Below, one piece after another: positions 1 to 7,400 of a stretch of DNA of 11,455 nucleotides. The stretch comes from Verrucomicrobiaceae bacterium. Lineage in GTDB: Bacteria > Verrucomicrobiota > Verrucomicrobiae > Verrucomicrobiales > Akkermansiaceae. Under the pieces are notes generated by a model. It searched no databases, was not told the DNA's origin, and was given only the letters and a program-made list of their open reading frames with translations. The translations under genes were made by a program, and so were the position numbers. Every line of letters starts with the position of its first letter. Positions within the stretch are counted from its first letter, which is position 1. The stretch spans positions 1 through 11,455 of the forward strand of contig CANBTO010000106.1 in assembly GCA_947372405.1 (NCBI GenBank). Reading direction: 5' to 3'.

Positions 1-1353
1 CGGCAGAAGCGCGTTCTGGAATTCCCTGGCCAGTTCCAGATCCTCGCGGATGACCGCCGTCTTGGCGGCCACCTCGGATTCCATTTCACGCTGATAGTCC
101 ATCACGCTCGAGGTCATGACGGAGATATCCGCAGCCAAGGCCTCCACCTCGTCACCGGTGCGGATGCAGCGGATCGCGGCGAGGTTGTTGAGCGCATCCA
201 TCCGCTGCCGCTCGATGACGGAAGCGTCACCCGGCAATGATTCACGGAGCCTCGCGATATTGGAAATGGAGCGTGCCGCGCGGGCAAGTGTGGAGAGAGG
301 AGCGAGGATGTTGGAACGGATGAGGTGGAACCCCAGCAGCACGAAAACCGCGAGCATCAGGGATGCCGCCGCCCCGATCTCCAGAAAGGCGATCCTAAGG
401 GGCCCGACCACATCGTCACGTTGCGAGGAGAACAGCACATGGGGGTTCGCTGAATTCCCGGGCGGACCCATCCGGGCGAATCCCAGCATCCTCGGCTTGC
501 TTTCATTTTCCCGCACCAGCGCCCAGCCGTTTGTGTCCAGACGGACCGCATCCATCGCCTCGTTCGACAAGCGGTCGCTCATCGGCACATAGCCGCTTTC
601 AGAGTTTGCAAGGATCCTGCCGTCCGGCAGCACGATTTCCCAGCGATCAAAAAACGAGCCGCCGATGATGCTCTGGCGTGCAAACAACGAGGTGACATCC
701 ACCGACATCTTGACGACACCTGCAAGCGCCCCTCCATCATGCAGAGGTAAAACGACGTCCTGTGAAAAGACGCCGGAGCTTGCGTCAAACCGCAGCACGT
801 CAGTCCATTGCTCACCATCGCCGAGCTTGGCGCCAGTCTGCCACCATGCCTCGTCCGCTTGATCGAAATCGCTGGTCTTGCCGGTGGCGGCGATGAGCCG
901 GCCGAGCGAGTCCGTGGCTAGAATCTCGGCCACTTCCGGATAATGCGCGTTGAATTTCCGCAAGCTGGTGGAACCGGGATTCTCAAGCGCCGCACGCACC
1001 TGCGGATCACCGGCGGGCAAGGCCAACCAGGCCTCGTCGAGACGGTGGGTTTCAAGCGCGGTCTGCTCCGCGTCACGTCCGGCGAATTCGCGGTTGATGG
1101 CAACCGTCAGGTCTAACAACCTGGCGTCCGCCGAGAGCCATGCGCGCAAACGTCCGCCCTCCGCCTCGGACGCCTGATCGAGAGAGCGGACCATCGCCAT
1201 GGCCTGCATCTGGTGGAAGCGGCCCCGCTCCTCCAGCAGATGCTCGTAGCCGGTGCTTTCGAAGATCACCAGACCCACAAGAAACGGCAGTGCGGCAGCC
1301 ACCAGAAGAGCCACTACAAACTTCCCCTTGAGCCCCAAACCGCTCAACTTCAT
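1..1353 (-). CDS. Membrane sensor with Cache-like and HAMP domains, probably a SpoIIE/RsbU-type protein phosphatase (C-terminus cut by window edge)
   Basis: The frame is open from an ATG at 1353 to base 1, giving 451 residues with no stop, so the C-terminus lies outside the window. Residues 12-30 form the first membrane helix. Residues about 31-318 are a periplasmic region with Cache-like features (an ADEAWW stretch near 167-171, then a VFSQDVVLPL-type strand and GVVKMSVDV). Residues about 319-345 form a second helix. A HAMP-like region follows, starting PLSTLARAARSI at 352 and resuming at GDEVEAL (400-406), with a longer connector than usual. The last visible residues, EDLELAREFQNALLP, match the linker that typically precedes PP2C/SpoIIE phosphatase domains of the RsbU type, so the missing part is inferred to be that domain. 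Such proteins read an extracytoplasmic ligand and act in sigma-factor or anti-anti-sigma partner switching. A histidine kinase or diguanylate cyclase output is less likely. No clear Shine-Dalgarno sequence precedes the ATG. Another ATG at 1357 is in a different frame. Confidence 0.82.
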   Translation of the reverse strand, partial: MKLSGLGLKGKFVVALLVAAALPFLVGLVIFESTGYEHLLEERGRFHQMQAMAMVRSLDQASEAEGGRLRAWLSADARLLDLTVAINREFAGRDAEQTALETHRLDEAWLALPAGDPQVRAALENPGSTSLRKFNAHYPEVAEILATDSLGRLIAATGKTSDFDQADEAWWQTGAKLGDGEQWTDVLRFDASSGVFSQDVVLPLHDGGALAGVVKMSVDVTSLFARQSIIGGSFFDRWEIVLPDGRILANSESGYVPMSDRLSNEAMDAVRLDTNGWALVRENESKPRMLGFARMGPPGNSANPHVLFSSQRDDVVGPLRIAFLEIGAAASLMLAVFVLLGFHLIRSNILAPLSTLARAARSISNIARLRESLPGDASVIERQRMDALNNLAAIRCIRTGDEVEALAADISVMTSSVMDYQREMESEVAAKTAVIREDLELAREFQNALLP

Positions 1354-1381
1354 GCATGGATCATTACACCCGCGTTGCGGT

Positions 1382-1507
1382 CTTCACCAGAACCAAGTTG
1401 CGCGGTCCGGTGAAGTGAAATCCCGGAAAAATAGGCATTGCGGAAACAAGCCGGTTGGGTTTGGCTTTCCGGGCTGTCAGGGGCCGTGGAGGTTCGGCAG
1501 GCGAACC
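1382..1507. other. Inverted repeats in the gap between amylase and sensor gene
   Basis: The 220-base gap 1354-1573 has no gene. It carries three perfect inverted repeats: GGTTCG/CGAACC at 1491-1496 and 1502-1507 (5-base loop), CCCGGAAA/TTTCCGGG at 1422-1429 and 1466-1473, and CTTCACC/GGTGAAG at 1382-1388 and 1409-1415. The first could be the core of an amylase transcription terminator on the minus strand, but no T-run follows it. The others would lie in the leader of the sensor mRNA. I found no convincing promoter for the sensor gene here. Confidence 0.3.
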
Positions 1508-1573
1508 CCGCCAGGCCTTGATCGGAGCAACGGTAGTTTGTCCGTACTTGCCGCGGATTCCCTGGCAGCATTC

Positions 1574-3487
1574 TTACTTTTCCGCAGGGACCGCCTCGTA
1601 AACCACGAGGCTGGATGCCGGGACAGGAAGCCGCAATGGCCCGCTGGCATCAAAAACCGGACTCTCCGAAGACTCCGCACCACCGATGACCAACGCCGGA
1701 CGCAGGACTTTGCCGGAGGTCTTCAAAAACGAAGGAAGTTGCATCGCCTGGTTTTCGACGCCCGTCACGCGCGGCGCGTCAGAAGCATTCACCACCACCA
1801 CCACGAAGGACTCGCCGTTTGCCGACGCGCGACCAAAGGCGAACACGCCGTCATCCTCGCTGCCGGCACCGCTGTCCACCCACAGCGGCACCACACTGCC
1901 GGTCCGCAACTCGGGCAACCTGCCACGCAAGGCCGCGAGCGCGGCGATCTCGGTGAAAGACGGTGATTTTTCGACTGCCTCCATCGACGGGCCACCTTCA
2001 TTCGGATAAAACATCAAGCGCCCGGTCTCGCCGTCCTCACCGACTTTTCCGCCCTCGTCCAGCATCGCGTATTCAGTGCCGTAATACAGGCAGGGAATGC
2101 CGGGCAGCGTCATGACGAGCCCCTGCGCCACGCGGTTGCGGCGCTCGGTCACGCCGTTTACGCGGAAGCGGTTCAGTCCGTCGTGGTTCTCGATGAAGGT
2201 GATCATTTTCTGGCGCGAGTTGAGACCGTCCGCTCCGGGGTTCGGATTGTAGAACGGCCTGCCGCCATCGCCGTTGGACGTGCGGATGGCCAAGGACTTC
2301 TCCAGAGCTGCGGGCGAGCCATACGCGTTACCGGCGTGGCGCAGATACTCACGGGCACTGAAGCAGAAGTTGAAATCCAACACCGAGTCCAGCTCCGGCT
2401 CGGTGCGGCGCGGCCAGTCCGAGCGCCATGTGAAGCGTCCCAGAACCGCTGGGTTGCCATCATAGATCTCGCCGAACAACAGCTTGTCCGCCGCGGCGGG
2501 ACCCAGGCGTGCGCGCAGCCGCTCCGTGAAGGCGTCCCAGAACCCCTGGTGCACGTGCTTCACCGTGTCGATGCGCAGGCCGTCCACTCCCACGGTGGTC
2601 AGATAGAACTGATAGATCTCGACGAACTCGTCCACCAGCGCGTCGAAGTAGGCGCCGTCCGGAGCCGTCCAGAGATCGCGCAGCGAGAAGAAATCACAGG
2701 TGATCTCCTCGCCATCCGTCTTGCCGAGACTGTCCCATGAAAAACCCTTGCGGCCGTAGCTGGCGAGCTGGGCGAGAGTCCCCTTGGTTGCGATCTTCAT
2801 CCCTAACAACTCACGCGGCCCGTCTGGCTGGGCCTTCTCCGCGTTCCACTTCGGCACGTCCGCCCATTTCGCGATGTCGTAAAAACCGTCCTTCTTGTAG
2901 GGCTGCACCCATTCCTCCTTGCGGTCCGTGTTGAAAACACCGTTGCCGTCCGCGTCATAATAAAAAACCGGCCCCGCATGGTTGAGCACCACGTCCTGGA
3001 TGATCTTGATGCCTTTGGAATGCGCGAGTTTTACGAAGTCCCGGTAATGCTCCATCCGGCCCTCCGCGTTGTCGGGATACGGCGTGCCTGTTAGAGAAAC
3101 GTGGCTCGTCAGGTGGGGGTCGATGTCCAGCCAGTCCTGCGCCCAGTATCCGTGATAGCCGGTCTTCCACCCGCCGAGGTCGTAGCCGGAGCGCCAGACG
3201 TTCTTCACCACGGGCGTGAGCCACAAGGCCGTTACGCCGAGCTCGTTGAAATATCCCGCCTGCACCGCCTTTTCGACGCCGCGAAGATCCCCGCCGAAGT
3301 AGCGGGAGATGTCCTTCTGCCGCGGATCATACAGCGCCGGATCACAGCCCGGCGGATTGTTGTTCGAGGGGTCCGCGTCGTTGAAGCGGTCGGTCATCAC
3401 GAAATACATCACGTCATCGCTCCACGGCCGGGCGAAGGCCGGGGCAACCAGGGCGAACATCAGGGAGACAAGGCTTGCAACACGCAC
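1574..3487 (-). CDS. Secreted GH13 alpha-amylase family glycoside hydrolase
   Basis: This 637-residue protein should hydrolyse alpha-1,4-glucans such as starch, glycogen or maltodextrin outside the cytoplasm. A signal peptide is visible (hydrophobic residues 4-18, probable cleavage after AFA at 19). All four GH13 regions are present: DVVLNH at 165-170, GLRIDTVKH at 303-311 (nucleophile D307), LFGE at 337-340 (acid/base E340) and FIENHD at 431-436 (D436). The N-terminal part (YFVMTDRFND, then YFGGDLRGV) resembles cyclodextrin glucanotransferase-like and related amylases. About 130 residues between regions I and II form a long B domain. Residues about 525-635 look like the C-terminal beta-sandwich. 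No starch-binding module or lipobox is seen. The start is GTG at 3487, because the signal peptide needs it and the nearby upstream ATG is out of frame. The exact specificity (amylase or transferase) cannot be read from sequence alone. There is no transporter or other maltose gene nearby. Confidence 0.95.
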   Translation of the reverse strand: MRVASLVSLMFALVAPAFARPWSDDVMYFVMTDRFNDADPSNNNPPGCDPALYDPRQKDISRYFGGDLRGVEKAVQAGYFNELGVTALWLTPVVKNVWRSGYDLGGWKTGYHGYWAQDWLDIDPHLTSHVSLTGTPYPDNAEGRMEHYRDFVKLAHSKGIKIIQDVVLNHAGPVFYYDADGNGVFNTDRKEEWVQPYKKDGFYDIAKWADVPKWNAEKAQPDGPRELLGMKIATKGTLAQLASYGRKGFSWDSLGKTDGEEITCDFFSLRDLWTAPDGAYFDALVDEFVEIYQFYLTTVGVDGLRIDTVKHVHQGFWDAFTERLRARLGPAAADKLLFGEIYDGNPAVLGRFTWRSDWPRRTEPELDSVLDFNFCFSAREYLRHAGNAYGSPAALEKSLAIRTSNGDGGRPFYNPNPGADGLNSRQKMITFIENHDGLNRFRVNGVTERRNRVAQGLVMTLPGIPCLYYGTEYAMLDEGGKVGEDGETGRLMFYPNEGGPSMEAVEKSPSFTEIAALAALRGRLPELRTGSVVPLWVDSGAGSEDDGVFAFGRASANGESFVVVVVNASDAPRVTGVENQAMQLPSFLKTSGKVLRPALVIGGAESSESPVFDASGPLRLPVPASSLVVYEAVPAEK

Positions 3488-3495
3488 GGTCCCAT

Positions 3496-3524
3496 ATGTT
3501 CGGAAACGCCCCGCGGTTGGTCAA
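3496..3524 (-). promoter_or_regulatory. Candidate amylase promoter
   Basis: On the minus strand TTGACC (3524-3519) is followed after 17 bases by GAACAT (3501-3496). The -35 is good and the -10 is weak (3 of 6 matches). The -10 ends only 8 bases before the GTG start, so transcription would begin at or next to the start codon, as in a leaderless message. This fits the lack of a clear ribosome binding site but is unproven. Confidence 0.28.
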
Positions 3525-3635
3525 TTCGACAAATGCAGACCAGCGATCACGGACTGAAAAGGGCCGGGCGCAAGCATGGAGAGCGCATCAGCCGTGAGGC
3601 GTTGGCGCATGCGGAGTCAGTCGTGCCGGCGGGCA

Positions 3636-4097
3636 TCAAAAGTTCGTTGAATCATGAACCCGCTTGTCCCTTGGAGGAACATGCTTGGGCATGGGGCGAT
3701 CGGGATATTGCTTGAGCTGTGGGTATGCATTCATCCACATGCCAGCTCCGGCAATCACCGCGCCGTAGGCAATCACGATGAGTCCTCCTGCGGACAGGGC
3801 GATCGCCAAAGAACCTATCGATATCACCAATCCGATGGTGAACAGGCCGGCACCGAGGGCGGCATGTGACTGCAGTCTCTCGCGGATTTCCTGACTGCGC
3901 CGCGCGTCCGGAGTGAGTTGGGCGGGGTTGTATTTGTATTCGATGGTTTCGACCGCCGCGCACGCCCATTCCCTTGACCAGCCTGCTTTTTCAAGTTCCC
4001 TGACAGCCGACGCCGGAGTGCTGACCTTGAGTAGTTCGATGAGTTCGTGACGGGCTTGGAGAAGCGAATCCTTGTAATTCTCCGCAGGCGGGTTCAT
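3636..4097 (-). CDS. Small two-helix membrane protein of unknown function
   Basis: I do not recognise this family. From the ATG at 4097 it is 153 residues. An in-frame TTG at 4115 would add six residues (MISKNA) and has a weak GGTG sequence upstream; ATG was preferred because TTG starts are rare. The first half is polar and helical, with an AVRELEKAGWSREWACAAVETI stretch (about 33-54) that has the spacing of a small three-helix module. Two close hydrophobic segments follow at about 86-105 and 107-126 (ALGAGLFTIGLVISIGSLAI, then GGLIVIAYGAVIAGAGMWM). The tail is short, basic and proline-rich. The layout suggests an inner-membrane hairpin with both ends in the cytoplasm. It lies 148 bases upstream of the amylase on the same strand, too far and too unrelated to imply a shared role. 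Confidence 0.72.
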   Translation of the reverse strand: MNPPAENYKDSLLQARHELIELLKVSTPASAVRELEKAGWSREWACAAVETIEYKYNPAQLTPDARRSQEIRERLQSHAALGAGLFTIGLVISIGSLAIALSAGGLIVIAYGAVIAGAGMWMNAYPQLKQYPDRPMPKHVPPRDKRVHDSTNF

Positions 4098-4577
4098 GGC
4101 ATTTTTGGAAATCAAAATTCACCGGGAACGAACCAAATCTGCCCAAACCAGTTTTCGGAGCCAAGCAGATTGATTGCGGCTTTCACATCAGACTTTCAGA
4201 ATGAATCAAGAGTCCCATGCGGATAGAGTTTGGGATCGGACGTTCATAGCAGTGGAAAGCGTTCTGCAATCCATGGGAAACCACATCCAGATGCCATGGG
4301 TTTCCTTTGTCACGTCTTCTGAATTTTTCCACTTGCGACCAGCCTGCTGGCGGTGTTCTCGCCAAGCTGCACCCGTAATGAATTTTCTGCAAAGATCGCT
4401 CGCAAGACTGGGCGGGAGCTTGCGGCGTGGAGTAACTCGTCAATACTCGACAGTCCTCGCCTTATTTCAGGCAGATGTTTTACATTTTTGGCCGCACTCC
4501 CGCCACGCTCGGTGAAGCCGATTTCCACGGAAGCGGCTCTCGACAAGCGTCAAGCCGAAAGCTCAAATCACCGGCCG
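4098..4577. other. AT-richer intergenic stretch with possible decayed coding sequence
   Basis: These 480 bases lie between two divergent genes and are visibly more AT-rich than the flanking genes, at least up to about 4490. On the minus strand, 4310-4546 encodes a protein-like frame (GFTERGGSAAKNVKHL near its start, then a helical stretch). After its stop a second protein-like stretch continues in another frame down to about 4183. This suggests a frameshifted remnant of a gene or mobile element, but I recognise no family. A repeat pair GGAAACC/GGTTTCC lies at 4276-4282 and 4299-4305, with CCATGG next to each arm. The 12-mer GACCAGCCTGCT here (about 4336-4349) also occurs inside the small membrane protein gene. 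No convincing promoter for the plus-strand CPBP gene was found. Confidence 0.35.
4136..4164 (-). promoter_or_regulatory. Candidate promoter of the small membrane protein gene
   Basis: On the minus strand TTGGCT (4164-4159) and CAGATT (4141-4136) are separated by 17 bases, and the start codon at 4097 lies about 38 bases further on. The -35 shares its TTGG core with the two better candidates on the plus strand. The -10 is a poor match. This is pattern matching only. Confidence 0.27.
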
Positions 4578-5555
4578 GTGAAACGATTCCTACAATCCGA
4601 GATTGGAGCCGCGGTGGTCTGGGTGTTCTGCTCTCTGTTGCTGGCGGCGCTGATCTCGCCGTGGGTCTATCAGGTTGGCAGGCATCTCGCCGATGCGGCC
4701 GCTGCGAAACAGCTGCCGGGCTTCCTGGTATGGCTCGGCGAGGCTTGCGGGCGCTCGGGGTTTGATCGTTTCTTCAGCCGTTCGCTGATGTTCTCGGCGC
4801 TGGTGTTCATGCCGTTTCTGTTCCGCCGGATCAAGCGGCTGCGTTCGAATGCCGGTGGTGGTTCCACGGATGCGCGGGTGCGGGTGCCGTGGCGTGCGGC
4901 CTTGATCCAGATCGCCGTCGGCTGCTTGATCTCCGGCAGCCTGCTGGTCGGAATGGGTTTCATCCTCACTTCCTCCGGGGCCTATGCCGCGAGACCCCAC
5001 GTCCATCTGGCGGGCCAGATCCTGACGAAAATCCTGCTGCCTGCGGCGGGTGCGGCGTTTGTCGAGGAGTGGTTGTTCCGTGGCGTGCTGTTAGGACTGT
5101 GGCTGCGCTTCGCCCGCCCGCTGGCGGCCTGCATCGGCACCTCGCTGCTTTTCGCGTTCCTGCATTTCCTCGAACCACCGGCCGGAATGGCCATCGCCGA
5201 TCCGGGTGCCGCTGGCGCCGGCTTCAAACTGTTAGGAATGATCCTGCTGCATTTCACCGATCCGCTGTTCTTCGTGACGAATTTCGCCACGCTCTTCGTG
5301 GTCGGCATGATTCTCGCCTGGGCGCGTGTGCGCACCGGGGCGCTGTGGTTCTCCATCGGCCTGCACGCCGGATGGGTCATGACCTTCAAGGGCTTCAACA
5401 TCCTCACCCAGACGGTGCGGGACAGTCCGCTGCATCCGTGGGGCGTGGGTGACAGCCTGCTTTCGGGCGTCTTGCCGCTCGCCGCGCTCGCACTCACCGG
5501 CCTGGTAAGCCATCACGTGCTCAGGTTTCTTCCCGCAGGAAAGCCTACGGTCTAA
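4578..5555 (+). CDS. CPBP-family intramembrane metalloprotease (Abi/CAAX-type), motifs intact
   Basis: From GTG at 4578 this is a 325-residue polytopic membrane protein of the CPBP (Rce1/Abi-like) family. Members are glutamate/histidine intramembrane proteases; bacterial ones serve in peptide maturation, immunity or unknown roles. Visible motifs are EEWLFR at 163-168 (EExxxR), FAFLH at 192-196 (FxxxH) and a third histidine at 263 in GLHAGW. Hydrophobic helices fill most of the protein. The frame is open back to an ATG at 4353, but those 75 residues look noncoding. The GTG was chosen because the next residues (VKRFLQSEIGAAVVW) line up with the ATG start of the homologue at 7307. No clear ribosome binding site precedes it. 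The gene runs towards comF and its TAA overlaps the comF stop codon. Its substrate is unknown, and no bacteriocin or peptide gene is seen beside it. Confidence 0.88.
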   Translation: MKRFLQSEIGAAVVWVFCSLLLAALISPWVYQVGRHLADAAAAKQLPGFLVWLGEACGRSGFDRFFSRSLMFSALVFMPFLFRRIKRLRSNAGGGSTDARVRVPWRAALIQIAVGCLISGSLLVGMGFILTSSGAYAARPHVHLAGQILTKILLPAAGAAFVEEWLFRGVLLGLWLRFARPLAACIGTSLLFAFLHFLEPPAGMAIADPGAAGAGFKLLGMILLHFTDPLFFVTNFATLFVVGMILAWARVRTGALWFSIGLHAGWVMTFKGFNILTQTVRDSPLHPWGVGDSLLSGVLPLAALALTGLVSHHVLRFLPAGKPTV

Positions 5556-6316
5556 CCGCGCATCACGGTCACGACGAAAACCTTGCGGAAACCCGCCCGA
5601 CGAAGGGTTTTCGCGCATTCGTTCACCGTCGAGCCGGTGGTTAGGACATCGTCGATCAGCACCGCTCCCTCAGGCGAGCCTTTGATCCAGCGTTTGCCGT
5701 TGCGCGTGACCTCGAAGGCGTTCTTGAGATTCTCCATCCGCTGCCTGCGGCTGAGCAGCGTCTGCGTTTCCGTCTTGCGGACTCTGTTCATGGCCTTGAG
5801 CAACGGCAGTCCGGTTTCGCGGGAGAGGGCGTGCGAGATTTCCTCGGCCTGATTGAAATGGCGGGATTGCAGGCGCTTTCGGTGGAGCGGCACCGGGACC
5901 AGCGGCCATGATCCCTCAAGCGCCGGAGCCAACCGCGGATCCGCGAAGGCCTCGCGGGCGAGGCGGCCCAGCTCCGCAGCCAGATGGATTTCGCGACCAT
6001 ACTTGAGCCGGTGGATCATTTCCAGAGTGCGGTCGTCACGCAGCATCGCGGGACGGGCGAACTCGAAGGCGAATGAAAGATCGTTGCAGTTCGGACACAC
6101 GAAGGGGCCTTGGATGACGCCCTCGAACATCTCGCCGCAGGACTTGCAGAACGGTTCCGCCAAACGTGGAAGCTCCGCATGGCATTCCGCGCACAACGCC
6201 CGGCCGTGCTTGAGATTCACGCGGCACACCGCGCAGGCCGGCGGATAGAGCAGGTCCAGGAATCCGGCCGCGGCTTTCCGCCAGAACCCCGGTTCACGGC
6301 CGGATGGCGTTTTCAT
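5552..6316 (-). CDS. comF: ComF family protein (phosphoribosyltransferase-like, competence-related)
   Basis: This 254-residue protein has the full ComF layout. The N-terminus carries zinc-binding cysteine pairs: C28/C31, C42/C45, C57/C60 and C74/C77. Next come LVPVPLHRKRLQSRHFNQA at about 139-157 and the TQTLLSRRQRMENLKNAF block at 184-201. The PRPP-loop signature VLIDDVLTTGST sits at 219-230. ComF proteins are cytoplasmic and help single-stranded DNA entry or processing during natural transformation in some bacteria; in others the role is unclear. The ATG at 6316 lies inside the end of the upstream CPBP-like gene (23-base overlap), so the two are almost surely co-transcribed and translationally coupled. 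The TAG stop overlaps the TAA of the convergent CPBP gene. No other competence gene is in the window, so competence is not shown. Confidence 0.93.
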   Translation of the reverse strand: MKTPSGREPGFWRKAAAGFLDLLYPPACAVCRVNLKHGRALCAECHAELPRLAEPFCKSCGEMFEGVIQGPFVCPNCNDLSFAFEFARPAMLRDDRTLEMIHRLKYGREIHLAAELGRLAREAFADPRLAPALEGSWPLVPVPLHRKRLQSRHFNQAEEISHALSRETGLPLLKAMNRVRKTETQTLLSRRQRMENLKNAFEVTRNGKRWIKGSPEGAVLIDDVLTTGSTVNECAKTLRRAGFRKVFVVTVMRG

Positions 6317-7307
6317 CCCCGTAATCTGCTGTTAGAAAATGCGCCAGAATGCCCGCGATGACCGTGGCGGCCAGCGGCACCAACCCGCGCTGCAGCAGTC
6401 CGGCCGGGTCCACCGCGCCTCCCGCCGCTTCAAGCCCGGTCAGCATGCCCCTCGCGAAAAGCCAGCCCGTGTGCAGTCCGACCGGCAACCAGAGCGATGC
6501 GGTGCGCCAGCGCGCGTAGGCCAGCACGAAGCCGAATGCCAGCAGCGGCATGAACGACTCCAGGATGCTCCGCCAGTCGGCGAATTGTCCCAGCGTGCGT
6601 TGCAGCAGTTCGAAGCCGATTCCCGCAGCGTCCGGGTCCGCGACATTCAGGCCTGCGGGCGGAAGGACCGACATCGAGATGGCGAAAAACGCGGCGGTCA
6701 TGGCCATGCTTGCCGCCGGTCGCATCGCCCTCATGAAAATCCCCATCGCGATTCCACGGAAAAAAACCTCCATCACCACCGCAGGCGCCAGCGAGCGTGC
6801 AAGCACGGCAAGCGCGAAGGCGGGCATGCTGTCACCTGGATGGCGCAGGGTGAGAATCCCGGCGGGCACGAGCACCATGTTCATCGGCAGCATGAGACCG
6901 GCCACCACGAGACAACCCGCGCAGCAATGCCAAAAGCCAAGCAGGTTTCGTTTGAGCGGCTGCCCACACGACATCGACGAGGCCCCTCCGGGCAGCCGGA
7001 TCCGCCATGGCCTGCTGGCGTCCTTCAGCTCCATCCTGACACGCCGGGCATGGATCCACTCCATCCACGGAACGAACAAGACCACCGCTGCCAGCAGCAT
7101 CGCGGCCTTCTGAAACCCGGGGAAACCCGTCTCCCTGCAGCGGTCTGCCAGCCACTCCAGCGCGCCGTTGGTCGTCTTGCTTGAGGAAACCTCCGCCAGC
7201 GCCTTCCCCGCATTGTAGAGCAGGGGGGAAACCCACGCGCCCAGCGCCACCACGGCCGCCCCGTAGATCCACACTTTCCAGACATCGCCGCGAGCGTCGT
7301 TGCGCAT
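6294..7307 (-). CDS. CPBP-family membrane protein lacking key catalytic residues (probable pseudoprotease)
   Basis: This 337-residue protein is homologous along its length to the CPBP protein at 4578-5555. Shared stretches include PPAGLNVADPDAAGIGFELLQ against PPAGMAIADPGAAGAGFKLLG, and RTASLWLPVGLHTGW against RTGALWFSIGLHAGW. The motifs are degraded: EExxxR reads MEVFFR (179-184), so the first Glu is Met, and FxxxH reads FAISM (208-212), so the His is Met. The third motif His (278) remains. In this family the first Glu and the His are needed for catalysis, so the protein is probably inactive and may bind, regulate or scaffold. The ATG at 7307 was chosen because it fits the homologue and has GGGTGG upstream. 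A longer frame to 7508 would overlap the divergent gene and its promoter. The gene overlaps comF by 23 bases. Confidence 0.87.
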   Translation of the reverse strand: MRNDARGDVWKVWIYGAAVVALGAWVSPLLYNAGKALAEVSSSKTTNGALEWLADRCRETGFPGFQKAAMLLAAVVLFVPWMEWIHARRVRMELKDASRPWRIRLPGGASSMSCGQPLKRNLLGFWHCCAGCLVVAGLMLPMNMVLVPAGILTLRHPGDSMPAFALAVLARSLAPAVVMEVFFRGIAMGIFMRAMRPAASMAMTAAFFAISMSVLPPAGLNVADPDAAGIGFELLQRTLGQFADWRSILESFMPLLAFGFVLAYARWRTASLWLPVGLHTGWLFARGMLTGLEAAGGAVDPAGLLQRGLVPLAATVIAGILAHFLTADYGDENAIRP

Positions 7308-7364
7308 GGAAACCACCCTGCCAAAGCGCCGGCCGGATTGGAAGTCCCAGCTTGTGTTTTTGCA

Positions 7365-7394
7365 TTGGTGGTCGCCCGGCCGGGCAGCTAGACT
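7365..7394 (+). promoter_or_regulatory. Candidate promoter with palindromic operator; message would be leaderless
   Basis: TTGGTG (7365-7370) and TAGACT (7389-7394) are separated by 18 bases. The -10 ends six bases before the ATG at 7401, so transcription would start at or within a base or two of the start codon and leave no room for a ribosome binding site. Between the two boxes is a perfect 12-base palindrome, GCCCGGCCGGGC (7374-7385), in a position where a repressor would block polymerase. A related palindrome, CCGGCCGG, is at 7329-7336 in the same divergent gap. The hexamers closely match those of the candidate at 8371-8399. Confidence 0.5.
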
Positions 7395-7400
7395 CCGCCC

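Noticed and set aside
1786..1803. CACCACCACCACCACGAAG-like run suggesting a His-rich protein or simple repeat
   Set aside because: It is the complement of a Val-rich strand (FVVVVVNAS) in the amylase C-terminal domain.
2183..2740. 185-residue frame antisense to the amylase
   Set aside because: It is a mirror frame of a gene with four intact GH13 motifs; GC-rich genes commonly leave such open frames.
3976..4349. Shared 12-mer GACCAGCCTGCT as a duplication or attachment-site repeat
   Set aside because: Flanks do not match beyond the 12 bases, no integrase is near, and chance cannot be excluded.
4353..4577. Long N-terminal extension of the CPBP gene back to an ATG at 4353
   Set aside because: The 75 residues look noncoding, lack similarity to the homologue, and the homologue begins at the position matching GTG 4578.
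6761..6767. Seven-base T run (minus strand) in the degenerate EExxxR motif, possible slippage site
   Set aside because: The frame is intact on both sides and aligns with the homologue, so there is no sign of frameshifting.
6339..7184. 281-residue frame antisense to the CPBP-like gene
   Set aside because: Composition is dominated by Arg, His, Gln and Gly as expected of an antisense shadow, with no motif or signal.
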